Assembly (NCBI RefSeq): GCF_039525035.1
Contig: NZ_BAAAHE010000049.1
Coordinates: forward strand, 70,430-134,429
Reading direction: 5' to 3'
Length of the DNA stretch: 64,000 bases
DNA from: Sporichthya brevicatena
Lineage (GTDB): Bacteria; Actinomycetota; Actinomycetes; Sporichthyales; Sporichthyaceae
Made by a program: the position numbers and the translations under genes. Position 1 is the first letter of the stretch. Each line of letters opens with the position of its first letter. The notes under the pieces were generated by a model, which did no database searches, was not told the DNA's origin, and saw nothing but the letters and a program-made list of their open reading frames with translations. Of this stretch, positions 26,423-34,735 are shown one piece after another.

Positions 26423-28653
26423 ACCGAGCTCCTGGCAGATTTGGCGACGCCGACCCAGGCCGAGCTGAGCGCCGGTGTCTGGGAGAGCGGGTCGAGGCGG
26501 GAAGCGTCGACGAGCAGGTTCCGGTTCACGCCGTACGACTGGGCCGGAGCACCGCCGCGAGGGTCGAAGACCCGGGACCCCCAACCGTGGTCGACGAGCA
26601 CCAGGCCCCGGCGGGGCTCGTCGCTGATGGTCGCCGGCAGTTCGATCTCCCCCACCGCGGAGAAGACCCGCACCAGGTCGCCTTCGGCGATTTCGAGCTC
26701 GGCGGCGTCCTCGGGATTCAGGACCGCGGCGTTGTGCCGACAGCCGCGGTGCAGGCCGGGCAGGTCGTTGAGGAACGAGTTCATCGAGTGCCGATGGCGA
26801 CGGTTCCCGAGCAGGAACGGATACTGCGGCGGCGGCGCCGGCGCCGGGGTCCGCAGGAGCTCACGCGTGCGGTCGAGGAACTCCGATGGTGCGGCGTGGA
26901 TCCGCCGGTCTGGGGTCTTGAGGGCTTCCCGAAGCCTGCCGAACTGACGCTCCCCGTACACCAGGCCGTGCCGCGACCGCATGACGTCGCGCCATTTCAC
27001 GGTGCGGCCGCTTGCGACCAGCAGCCGATCGATCCAGCGCGGCGAGAAGGCGAGTCCCGGACGCCCGGTCCACCGCGCGAGCCATCGTGAGGTCCGGACC
27101 GCCGTGTTGACCCCCCGGTACCCGAAGAGCGGCCTGCCCATCGCCAGCGTGAGGTCGCAATAGAAGCGCCACTCCTCCCGCGCACCCGGTGGCGGCTCGA
27201 CGACCTTGCGCCCGTACTGCACGAACGATCCGTCCTGCAGGCCGCTGGTCAGGGAGAACAGGTCGTCACGTTCGAGCCAGTGCACGCCGGGCAGCAGCCA
27301 GTGCGCGTGCCGGTGACTCTCTCGCTGCACCAGGTCCACGGCGACGAGGAGGTCGAGTTGCGCCAGGGCGGCATCGAGCTTGGCACCGTCCGGCCCGGAG
27401 ACCACGGGGTTGCCGGCGTTGATGACGAGAGCACGGACCCGCCCACGACCTGGGGTGGTGATCTCGTCGGGAAGCTCGTCCAGGCCGTGGTGGCCGGCTA
27501 CCATCGGGCGTCCTTGGACCCGGGACCGGTGCGTCATGGGTTTCGCCATCACGTCCCAGATCCTCAAACTGTCGACGTACCCCCGCTGGTAGCGCCGACC
27601 GCCGGGGCGATCCATCCGTCCTGTGATGACGTTGAGGACGTGGCCCAGCCACTCGCCGATGGTGCCGGTCTCGTGGTGCGCGACGCCGGTGCGGGTGATC
27701 GCCATCGCGGTTCGGGCGTTGGCGAACTCCCGCGCGATCCGCTCGATGTCCGCTCGCGCGACCTCGCACCGCGCCGCCAGGTCGTCGAGGTCGACCTCGC
27801 GCACCAGGCCGCGCAGGTCGTCGACGCCGGTCGCCAGGCCCGTGGTCGGATCGCAGTCGCCGCGGTGCTCCAGCCCCTCGTCGAGCACGACCTTGATCAG
27901 GCCCAGCAACAGCGCCCAGTCCTGCCCGGGACGCACCCGCAGATGATCGTCGGCCTTCCGCGCGGTCTCGGTCCGCACCGGGTCGACGACGACGATCCGC
28001 GCCCCGGCTCGTTGCCGCTCCAGGCAGCGGCGCCACCCGTCGGGCACGGTGCCGTCGGCCCACCCCCAGGCGCTGACGGCCGGGTTGGCCCCGAGCAGGA
28101 GGAAGTAGTCGCTGTTGTCGATGTCGCCGATCGGGGCGAACAGCTGGGATCCGTACATCGCGGTCGCCACCACGTGCATGGCGTTCTGGTCGACGGAACC
28201 GACGTAGTAGCGGCTCATCGTCCCGATCGCGTCGAGCCAGCCGTTCTGGAACACGACGTTCGGGATCGAGAACCCGGCCGGGTTGCCCCAATAGACGCCG
28301 ACGGTGTCCGGACCCTCCTCGGCGATGAGCTTCGTCATCCGGGCGGCGATGTCGGCGATCGCCTCGTCCCAGGTCGCCTCGACGTAGTCGTCGCCGACGC
28401 GCTTCATCGGCGTGAGGATGCGTCGCGGATGCTCCACGACCTCGTTCGCGGTGCGGCCCTTCGCGCAGAAGTCGTGCCAGGTGTACGGATTCGCCTTGTC
28501 CGGCGCGATGCGCTGGACGCGGTTGTCCCGCACCGTCACCTCGACGCCGCAACCCGCGAGGCAGTACCGGCAGAACGTATGCACGGTGCGCGCCCCGGAG
28601 ACGTTGCTCAGTCCAAGGTCCGGCCTGGTCGTGCTGCGGTCCAGGGTGGTCAC
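26419..28653 (-). CDS. molybdopterin-dependent oxidoreductase, copy A of tandem pair
   Basis: 744 residues, colinear with and clearly paralogous to the downstream copy. [4Fe-4S] ligands C28, C31, C35 and C63; the active-site region is YYVGSVDQNAMH (149-160); the C-terminal dinucleotide domain contains LLGNRRHRHSMNSFLNDLP. The GTG start has GGAGG upstream. The operator at 28690 and a TAGTAT -10 (28693-28688) precede it. It could act as an oxygen-independent hydroxylase, dehydrogenase or reductase for a pathway intermediate. Two homologous catalytic subunits in one operon suggest subfunctionalisation or a heterodimer. Confidence 0.9.
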   Translation of the reverse strand: MTTLDRSTTRPDLGLSNVSGARTVHTFCRYCLAGCGVEVTVRDNRVQRIAPDKANPYTWHDFCAKGRTANEVVEHPRRILTPMKRVGDDYVEATWDEAIADIAARMTKLIAEEGPDTVGVYWGNPAGFSIPNVVFQNGWLDAIGTMSRYYVGSVDQNAMHVVATAMYGSQLFAPIGDIDNSDYFLLLGANPAVSAWGWADGTVPDGWRRCLERQRAGARIVVVDPVRTETARKADDHLRVRPGQDWALLLGLIKVVLDEGLEHRGDCDPTTGLATGVDDLRGLVREVDLDDLAARCEVARADIERIAREFANARTAMAITRTGVAHHETGTIGEWLGHVLNVITGRMDRPGGRRYQRGYVDSLRIWDVMAKPMTHRSRVQGRPMVAGHHGLDELPDEITTPGRGRVRALVINAGNPVVSGPDGAKLDAALAQLDLLVAVDLVQRESHRHAHWLLPGVHWLERDDLFSLTSGLQDGSFVQYGRKVVEPPPGAREEWRFYCDLTLAMGRPLFGYRGVNTAVRTSRWLARWTGRPGLAFSPRWIDRLLVASGRTVKWRDVMRSRHGLVYGERQFGRLREALKTPDRRIHAAPSEFLDRTRELLRTPAPAPPPQYPFLLGNRRHRHSMNSFLNDLPGLHRGCRHNAAVLNPEDAAELEIAEGDLVRVFSAVGEIELPATISDEPRRGLVLVDHGWGSRVFDPRGGAPAQSYGVNRNLLVDASRLDPLSQTPALSSAWVGVAKSARSSV

Positions 28654-28689
28654 GGCAGTCCTCCGCGAGAGATAAATGCCCGCGACGAT

Positions 28690-28707
28690 ACTAAGTAGCC
28701 AATTAAT
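28690..28707. promoter_or_regulatory. 18-bp operator, copy 4 (molybdoenzyme operon)
   Basis: Plus strand ACTAAGT-agcc-AATTAAT, 7-4-7, aligned with the other three copies. It overlaps TAGTAT (28693-28688, minus strand), the likely -10 of the molybdoenzyme operon starting at 28653. Confidence 0.58.
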
Positions 28708-28735
28708 TAGCCAGACCGCTGGCCGAACCCACCGC

Positions 28736-30532
28736 TCACCGACTCGGGACGTCGAGCGGAGGCGGAGCCGCCGGACGGGGCGCGCGCCGACGCTCGGACC
28801 GCGACAGCGGGTCGACGACTCCCGGCATCTCCACGTCGACAGCGACCGGGTCGTCGGTGAGATCGACGATCAGGGCGGTCGGGGTGCGACCGGTGTCGGC
28901 GACGACGACGTAGTAGCGGCCGGGGGCGGGGCTGAGGGCGAACCGCCCGTCGGCGTCGGCGCGGGACCGGGTCACCTCGCGGCCGTCGGGGCCGAGGAGG
29001 GTGAGGACGGCGCCCGGGACCGGGAGGCCGCCGCGGCGGACCGAGCCGGTGAGGCCGACGGGTGAGAGGACGGTGTTCTCGACCGCCTCGGCGAGGGCGG
29101 GTTCGACGATCGGCGGGACGACGACCGGGACCTCGGCGGGTTCGCGGCCCGGGCGGGGGATCGCGAGGACGCAGAGCAGGGCGAGGCCGAGGGCAGCGGC
29201 GAGGAGGACGAACGTCAGGGTGTAGCCGGCCTCCCGCGGGAAGCCGGTGTTCGCGACGACGTAGCCGGTCAGCACCGCGGCGGCGACCTGGCCGCCGATC
29301 GCTCCGCCGACCGTGCGCATGATCGCGTTCATGCCGGTGGCGACGCCGGTCTGGGTCGGCTCGACGGCCTCGATGATCAGGTTCGGCATCGCGGAGAACG
29401 CGAAGCCGGTGCCGAGGCCGGAGACGAAGCTGACCGCATAGATCATCCACGGGTCGGAGTGCCACACGGCCAGGAAGATGAACGACACCAGCACCAGAAC
29501 GGTGCCGAGCAGCAGGGCGAACCGCGACCCGTGACGAGCCGTCAGGCGCCCCGTCAGCGGGCCCGCGATGAGCATGGCGCACGCGTTCGGCAGCAGGAAC
29601 ATGCCCGCCTCGGTGACGCTCGAACCGAAGCCGTACCCGCTCTCCGACGGCGTCTGGACGAATTTCGGGAACAGGATGAACGAGCTGTACATCCCGAACC
29701 CGATCAGCACGGCCGCCAGGTTCGTCGTGAACACCGGCCGGCGGCTCATCATCCGCATGTCGACCAACGGCTCCGGGTGCCGCTGCTCGTACGCGACCCA
29801 GAACACCAGCAGCAGCGCGGCGGCGGTGAACAACCCGATGACCCGCGAGTCGAGCCAGCCCCACGAGTTGCCCTCGCTGACGCCGATCAGCAGCGCGACC
29901 ATGCCGCCCGAGAGGAGCGCGGCTCCGCCCCAGTCGATCTTCGCCGGCGCCGTCACCGGCGACTCCGGGATGTACAGGGCCGTGAGGACGACGGTGAAGC
30001 TGGTGAACGCCAGCCCGATCCAGAAGACCCACTCGTAGCCGAGGTTGTCGACGATGACGCCGGAGAACACCACGCCGGTCGCACCGCCGATGCCGATCAT
30101 CGCGCTGACCAGGCCGATGCCGCCCGCGACCTTCTCGCGCGGGAACTCGTCGCGGACGATCCCGAACGCCAGCGGGAAGATCGCGCCCGCCGCGCCCTGG
30201 ATGACCCGGCCGGCGATCAGCACCTCGATCGAGGTCGACAGCGCGCTCACCAGCGACCCGAGGCCGAACATCGCCAGGGTCGCGACGAGCATCTTCTTCT
30301 TGCCGAACATGTCGCCGAGGCGGCCGATGATCGGGGTCGACACCGACGCCGACAGCAGGAACGCCGTCAGGACGTAGGTGACCGCGGTGGTCGAGACGTC
30401 GAGGTCCTCCTGGATCGCCGGCAGCGCGGGCGCCACGAGCGTCTGCTGCAGGCCGTAGGCCATCGAGGAGAAGACCAGGATCGCCAGGGTGAGTCGGTAG
30501 TGCTGGCGGACGGGAGCGTGTGTGTCGGTCAC
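28736..30532 (-). CDS. MFS transporter, DHA2-type (14 TM), with C-terminal carboxypeptidase-regulatory-like domain
   Basis: 598 residues. Residues 1-470 are a drug:H+ antiporter-2 exporter: LQQTLVAPALPAIQEDL, GRLGDMFGKKKMLV, GRVIQGAAGAIFPLAFG and GVATGMNAIMRTVGG. A Pro/Val-rich linker is followed at about 495-575 by a beta-sandwich module (LTGSVRRGGLPVPGAVLTL, DADGRFALSPAPGRYYVVV) resembling carboxypeptidase-regulatory/CnaB-like domains. Fusion of such a module to a DHA2 exporter is unusual. The GTG start overlaps the MarR stop (GTGA), so it is co-transcribed with marR and the 31023 exporter. Confidence 0.88.
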   Translation of the reverse strand: MTDTHAPVRQHYRLTLAILVFSSMAYGLQQTLVAPALPAIQEDLDVSTTAVTYVLTAFLLSASVSTPIIGRLGDMFGKKKMLVATLAMFGLGSLVSALSTSIEVLIAGRVIQGAAGAIFPLAFGIVRDEFPREKVAGGIGLVSAMIGIGGATGVVFSGVIVDNLGYEWVFWIGLAFTSFTVVLTALYIPESPVTAPAKIDWGGAALLSGGMVALLIGVSEGNSWGWLDSRVIGLFTAAALLLVFWVAYEQRHPEPLVDMRMMSRRPVFTTNLAAVLIGFGMYSSFILFPKFVQTPSESGYGFGSSVTEAGMFLLPNACAMLIAGPLTGRLTARHGSRFALLLGTVLVLVSFIFLAVWHSDPWMIYAVSFVSGLGTGFAFSAMPNLIIEAVEPTQTGVATGMNAIMRTVGGAIGGQVAAAVLTGYVVANTGFPREAGYTLTFVLLAAALGLALLCVLAIPRPGREPAEVPVVVPPIVEPALAEAVENTVLSPVGLTGSVRRGGLPVPGAVLTLLGPDGREVTRSRADADGRFALSPAPGRYYVVVADTGRTPTALIVDLTDDPVAVDVEMPGVVDPLSRSERRRAPRPAAPPPLDVPSR

Positions 30533-31008
30533 AGGGCGTCCAGCGCCTCGGCCAGCCGCGGCAAGAGATGCTGCAGCTGCGCGCGCTCGTCCGGGGTGAG
30601 CGACGCGTAGACCGCGGCCCGCCGGGCCTCGACCAGCGCCCGCTTCGCCTCGAGCACCTCGCGGCCGGTCTCGGTCAGCGTCACGGACACGCGGCGGTGG
30701 CCGCGGGTCGACGCCGCCCGGGTGACGATGCCGTCGCGCTCGAGTCCGGTGAGCATTCGCGTGACGGTCGGAGCGCTCGCCCCGACCTCCTCGGCCAGCT
30801 CGCGCAGCCCGGCGTCGGGGCAGCGCTGCACCGCGCACAGCAGCCGGAACTGCGAGATCGTCAGGCCGTCCTCGCGGGCGGCACGGCCGCGGACCCGGCG
30901 CATGGCCGCGAAGAACTCGTCCCAGGCGGTCCAGAACTCGACGGGCTCACCGGAAGCGGGGCGCGCGTCGGGCTGCGACCCGGTGACCGGAGCGTTCGCA
31001 CTCGGCAT
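30529..31008 (-). CDS. MarR family transcriptional regulator
   Basis: 159 residues with the MarR winged helix at about 45-110: LTISQFRLLCAVQRCP, LRELAEEVGASAPTVTRMLTGLERDG and the wing RGHRRVSVTLTETG. AAGGAG precedes the ATG. It lies between two exporter genes and probably represses them. The perfect TTAGCTAGCTAA palindromes at 32534 and 34392 are the obvious candidate sites. The inducer is probably an exported toxic compound. Confidence 0.92.
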   Translation of the reverse strand: MPSANAPVTGSQPDARPASGEPVEFWTAWDEFFAAMRRVRGRAAREDGLTISQFRLLCAVQRCPDAGLRELAEEVGASAPTVTRMLTGLERDGIVTRAASTRGHRRVSVTLTETGREVLEAKRALVEARRAAVYASLTPDERAQLQHLLPRLAEALDAL

Positions 31009-31022
31009 CTCGGTCTCCTTCG

Positions 31023-32513
31023 TCAGCTCGCCAGGCGGCGCGGGGGAACCGCGCCGACGACACGGGGAACGGTGGGGGTCTCGGTCTCGACGAGCGGGAC
31101 GCCGGTGGCGACCTCCGGCTCCGCGCTCCGCTTCTGACGAGGAATCAGCAGGGCCACGCCGAACGCACCCGCGACCGTGGCGGCGCACACCCAGAACGCG
31201 ACCGCGAAGCCGTGCTCGCTGGCGTAGCCGTTCACCAGGTGCCCGGTGAGGATCGCGGCGGCGACCTGTCCACCGAGCGAGCCGCCGATCGTCCGCATGA
31301 TGGTGTTCATGCCGGTCGCGACACCGGTCTTGGTCGGCTCCACCGCACCGATGATGACGTTGATCATCGACGCGAACGCGAAGCCGAGACCGAGGCCGAA
31401 CAGGCCGGTCGCCACGAGGATCGAGGTCGCGCTCGAGTGCTCGAGCGCGAGGAACACGTAGGCCACGAGCGCGACGAGCAGCCCACCGGCCAGCGGGATC
31501 TGCGGCCCGATGCGCCCCCCGAGCCAGCCCGCCACCGGCCCGGCGACGAGCGTCACGGCCGTCGCCGGCAGGAGGAACAGCCCGGCCTCGGTGACCGAGG
31601 CGCCGAATCCGTAGCCGGTCGACTCCGGCGCCTGCACGAACTGCGGCACGAGGATGAAGAGGCTGAACATGCCGAACCCGACGAGCACGCCGGCGAGATT
31701 CGTCGTCAGGACGGTGCGCTCACGCATCATCGCCATGTCGACCAGCGGCTGCGGGTGGCGGTACTCGAACAGGCCCCAGCCGAGCAGGAGGATTGCGGAG
31801 GTCGCGAACAGGCCGAGGATGCGGGCGTCCGTCCAGCCCCAGTGGTTGCCCTCGCTGACGCCGACGAGCAGCGCGATGAGCCCGCCCGACATCAGGACGG
31901 CGCCGCCCCAGTCGATCTTCGCCGGGGACGTGACCGGCGACTCCGGGACGAACCGCCACGCCATGAACAGGGCCGCGACCACGACGAGGAAGCCGAAGCG
32001 GAACACCCACTCGTAGGACAGGTGGTCGACGATCACGCCGGAGAGCACCACGCCGGCGCCACCGCCGATGCCGAAGGTCGCCGACAGCGTCCCGACCGCG
32101 CCCGGCACGCGCTCGCGCGGGAACTCGTCGCGCACGATCGCGAAGGACAGCGGGAAGACCGCCGCGCCGCCGCCCTGCACGACGCGGCCGGCGATCAGGA
32201 GCTCGATCGAGGGCGCGAACGCACACAGCAGCGACCCGAACGCGAAGACGCCGAGCGCGATGACGAGCATCCGCTTCTTGCCGAACATGTCCCCGAGGCG
32301 GCCCGCGATCGGGGTCGCCACCGAGGCCGAGAGCAGGAACGCGGTGAGCGTGTAGGTGACCGCGGTCGTGGAGGTGTTCAGATCCCGCTGGATGGCCGGC
32401 AGCGCCGGCGAGACGAGGGTCTGCTGCAGCGCGTAGGACAGCGTGGCCAGCAGCAGCACCGCGAGCGTGAGGTTGTGGTGCGGCCGCGCGGGGGCGTGTC
32501 CGGGCGGCGTCAC
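31023..32513 (-). CDS. MFS transporter, DHA2-type (14 TM)
   Basis: 496 residues, paralogous to the flanking exporters: LQQTLVSPALPAIQRDL, GRLGDMFGKKRMLV, FAIVRDEFPRERVPGAVG and GVATGMNTIMRTIGG. Unlike them it ends shortly after the last helix, without the C-terminal beta-sandwich module. GTG start with AGAGGA upstream; first gene of the unit exporter - marR - exporter. A TTAGCTAGCTAA operator lies 20 bases upstream. Confidence 0.92.
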   Translation of the reverse strand: MTPPGHAPARPHHNLTLAVLLLATLSYALQQTLVSPALPAIQRDLNTSTTAVTYTLTAFLLSASVATPIAGRLGDMFGKKRMLVIALGVFAFGSLLCAFAPSIELLIAGRVVQGGGAAVFPLSFAIVRDEFPRERVPGAVGTLSATFGIGGGAGVVLSGVIVDHLSYEWVFRFGFLVVVAALFMAWRFVPESPVTSPAKIDWGGAVLMSGGLIALLVGVSEGNHWGWTDARILGLFATSAILLLGWGLFEYRHPQPLVDMAMMRERTVLTTNLAGVLVGFGMFSLFILVPQFVQAPESTGYGFGASVTEAGLFLLPATAVTLVAGPVAGWLGGRIGPQIPLAGGLLVALVAYVFLALEHSSATSILVATGLFGLGLGFAFASMINVIIGAVEPTKTGVATGMNTIMRTIGGSLGGQVAAAILTGHLVNGYASEHGFAVAFWVCAATVAGAFGVALLIPRQKRSAEPEVATGVPLVETETPTVPRVVGAVPPRRLAS

Positions 32514-32533
32514 GTGCGGTCCTCTCGCGGGTG

Positions 32534-32545
32534 TTAGCTAGCTAA
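32534..32545. promoter_or_regulatory. TTAGCTAGCTAA palindrome, probable MarR operator 1
   Basis: A perfect 12-bp palindrome 20 bases before the GTG of the exporter at 32513, and identical to the site at 34392. It contains the TAG stop codon of the upstream exporter gene (32540-32538). Confidence 0.7.
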
Positions 32546-34370
32546 GTGAGGATACGTCCGCGTTCCGGTGAAGGAAAGGTGACGTGGGCCTCGTCGCCGT
32601 CCCCGCGTCGATCGCGACGGGGCGGCTCGCTCCCCGCAACACGAGGTCCCGCCGGACGAATTCCCCGTCCTCCGCCGCGGCGTCCACCTGCACGACCTCG
32701 GAGCCGTGCTGCCCGTCGAGCTGAGCCACGACGTAGTAGGTGCCCGCACCCGGCAGGTCGAGGCCGTAGGTGCCGTCGTCGCCCACCCGCGTCCGCGCCA
32801 CCTCGCGACCGGACCGGCCGATCACGGTGACCACCGCGCCGGCGGCCGGTGCGCCGGCGGTGGTCCGGATCGTGCCGAGGAGGTTCTCCCGCACCGGCTC
32901 GACGCCGGCCTCGGCCGCCAGACCGGTCGCGACCGGGTGCTCGGTCATCGGGACAGCGGCCGGGACCGCGGCGGGGGCCACGACCCGGCGCGGAATCGCG
33001 AGGACGAGCAGCAACGCGACGGCCACGCCCCCGGCGAGGACGGCGAAGGCGACGGTGTACCCGGTCTCGCTCGGAAGTCCCGAGTCGCCGGTGTGCGCCA
33101 TGAGCACGGCCGCGCCGACCTGCCCACCGACCGCACCACCGACGGTGCGCATGATCGTGTTCATGCCCATCGCGACGCCGGTCTCGGTGGGCTGCACCGC
33201 CCCGAGAATGAGGTTCGCGGTGGCCGCGAAGGAGAAGCCGATCCCGAGCCCGGAGATCGTGATCGCCAGGACGATCATCCACTTCTCGGAGTGCGCGACC
33301 GTCAGGAAGCCGTAGGCGACGAGCGCGAGCGTGGTGCCGAGCAGCAGCGGGACCCGGTCGCCGAAGCGGTTGCACATCCAGCCCGCGACCGGACCGGCGA
33401 AGAGCATGACGACCGACGACGGGAGCATGAACAGCCCCGCCTCGGTCACGCTCGACCCGAAGCCGTAGCCGGCGCCCTCGGGGGCCTGGACGAACTTCGG
33501 CAGCAGGATGAACCCGGCGAACATGCCGAAGCCCAGCAGCAGCGCCGACAGGTTCGTGGTGAGGACCGTGCGGCGACGCATCATCCGCATGTCGACCAGC
33601 GGGGCCGGGTGGCGGTTCTCGTACCCGACCCAGGCCACCAGCAGCACGGCCGCGGCCGCGAACAGGCCGAGGATGCGCACGTCCGACCAGCCCCAGCTGT
33701 TGCCCTCGCTGACGCCGACGAGCAGCGCGACGAGCCCGCCGGACAGGAGGGCGGCGCCGCCCCAGTCGACCTTGCCGGAGACCTTGACCGGCGACTCCGG
33801 CACGAACATCGCCGCGGCGAGCAGCGCGATCAGGATGACGCTCAGGCCGAGCCAGAAGATCCACTCGTAGTCGAGGTGGTCGACGATGACGCCGGAGAGC
33901 ACGATCCCGGCACCGCCGCCGATGCCGAAGGTGGCGGACAGCAGCCCGACCGCGCTGGCGACGCGCTCCCGCGGGAACTCGTCGCGGATGATGCCGAAGG
34001 CCAGCGGGAACACCGCCGAGCCGATGCCCTGGATCGCGCGCCCGGCGATGAGCACCTCGATCGAGGACGAGAGCGCACAGACGAGCGAGCCGAACGCGAA
34101 GACCCCGAGCGCGATGACCAGCAGGCGCTTCTTGCCGAACATGTCGCCGAGGCGGCCCATCACGGGTGTGGCGACGGAGCCGGTGAGCAGGAACGCGGTC
34201 AGCAGGTAGGTGATCGCGGTGGTGGAGACCCCGAGGTCCTCCTGGATCGCCGGCATGGCCGGTGCGACCAGGGTCTGCTGCAGGGCGTACGCCATGGTCG
34301 AGAGCACGAGGATGCCGAGCGTGACGTTGTGGTGCTGACGTCCGTGCTCGGCCTGCGTTGCGGTGTCCAC
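32538..34370 (-). CDS. MFS transporter, DHA2-type, with C-terminal carboxypeptidase-regulatory-like domain
   Basis: 610 residues. The 14-helix exporter part shares LQQTLVAPAMPAIQEDL, GRLGDMFGKKRLLV and GVAMGMNTIMRTVGG with its neighbours. The C-terminal module at about 500-585 (LGTIRTTAGAPAAGAVVTV, DDGTYGLDLPGAGTYYVVAQ) is the same type as in the 28736 exporter and should lie in the cytoplasm. GTG start; GGGGGGA upstream. It has its own TTAGCTAGCTAA site 22 bases upstream, so it is probably co-regulated but separately transcribed. Confidence 0.88.
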   Translation of the reverse strand: MDTATQAEHGRQHHNVTLGILVLSTMAYALQQTLVAPAMPAIQEDLGVSTTAITYLLTAFLLTGSVATPVMGRLGDMFGKKRLLVIALGVFAFGSLVCALSSSIEVLIAGRAIQGIGSAVFPLAFGIIRDEFPRERVASAVGLLSATFGIGGGAGIVLSGVIVDHLDYEWIFWLGLSVILIALLAAAMFVPESPVKVSGKVDWGGAALLSGGLVALLVGVSEGNSWGWSDVRILGLFAAAAVLLVAWVGYENRHPAPLVDMRMMRRRTVLTTNLSALLLGFGMFAGFILLPKFVQAPEGAGYGFGSSVTEAGLFMLPSSVVMLFAGPVAGWMCNRFGDRVPLLLGTTLALVAYGFLTVAHSEKWMIVLAITISGLGIGFSFAATANLILGAVQPTETGVAMGMNTIMRTVGGAVGGQVGAAVLMAHTGDSGLPSETGYTVAFAVLAGGVAVALLLVLAIPRRVVAPAAVPAAVPMTEHPVATGLAAEAGVEPVRENLLGTIRTTAGAPAAGAVVTVIGRSGREVARTRVGDDGTYGLDLPGAGTYYVVAQLDGQHGSEVVQVDAAAEDGEFVRRDLVLRGASRPVAIDAGTATRPTSPFLHRNADVSSLS

Positions 34371-34391
34371 GAATCCCCCCGCCCAGCGGCG

Positions 34392-34403
34392 TTAGCTAGC
34401 TAA
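34392..34403. promoter_or_regulatory. TTAGCTAGCTAA palindrome, probable MarR operator 2
   Basis: Perfect 12-bp palindrome 22 bases upstream of the exporter start at 34370, the same distance and sequence as at 32534. Confidence 0.7.
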
Positions 34404-34406
34404 GGG

Positions 34407-34432
34407 ATCGAGTGTACGACGGCGTACTCGAT
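34407..34432 (-). terminator. hairpin downstream of the 34468 gene
   Basis: ATCGAG...CTCGAT arms with inner TACG/CGTA pairing and a 2-nt bulge form a stem-loop between the small gene ending at 34468 and the exporter promoter. No U-run follows, so terminator function is tentative. Confidence 0.3.
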
Positions 34433-34467
34433 GCCCCGAACCCGTTTTCCGACCTACCGGTGTGACG

Positions 34468-34680
34468 TCAGTCGGGTGGTTCGGGCGCCGGGTGGGACGC
34501 GTCGGCGACGTCCTCGGCCGGCTCGTCGGGGTCCGGCGCACCGCCGTCCGCGGCCTCCTCGGCCGCCTCCGCCCGGACCTTCTCCTGCGCGGGGGCGTCG
34601 AGTTCGTCGATGCGTTCCCGCACGTCGTCCGGCGCCGGAACGCCATCACGGGGGACGGGACGGGACTCGGCCGAGGTCAT
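34468..34680 (-). CDS. small acidic, probably disordered protein, 70 aa
   Basis: Rich in Asp, Glu, Pro and Ala with one amphipathic segment (DDVRERIDELDAPAQEKVRAEA). Strong GGAGGG ribosome site nine bases before the ATG. No recognised domain. It sits 55 bases after the secreted-protein gene in the same direction. Confidence 0.55.
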   Translation of the reverse strand: MTSAESRPVPRDGVPAPDDVRERIDELDAPAQEKVRAEAAEEAADGGAPDPDEPAEDVADASHPAPEPPD

Positions 34681-34735
34681 GCAGGCACCCTCCGGATCGA
34701 TCGGCGGGATGCCCCTACCCCGAGGGCCGGTGCGG

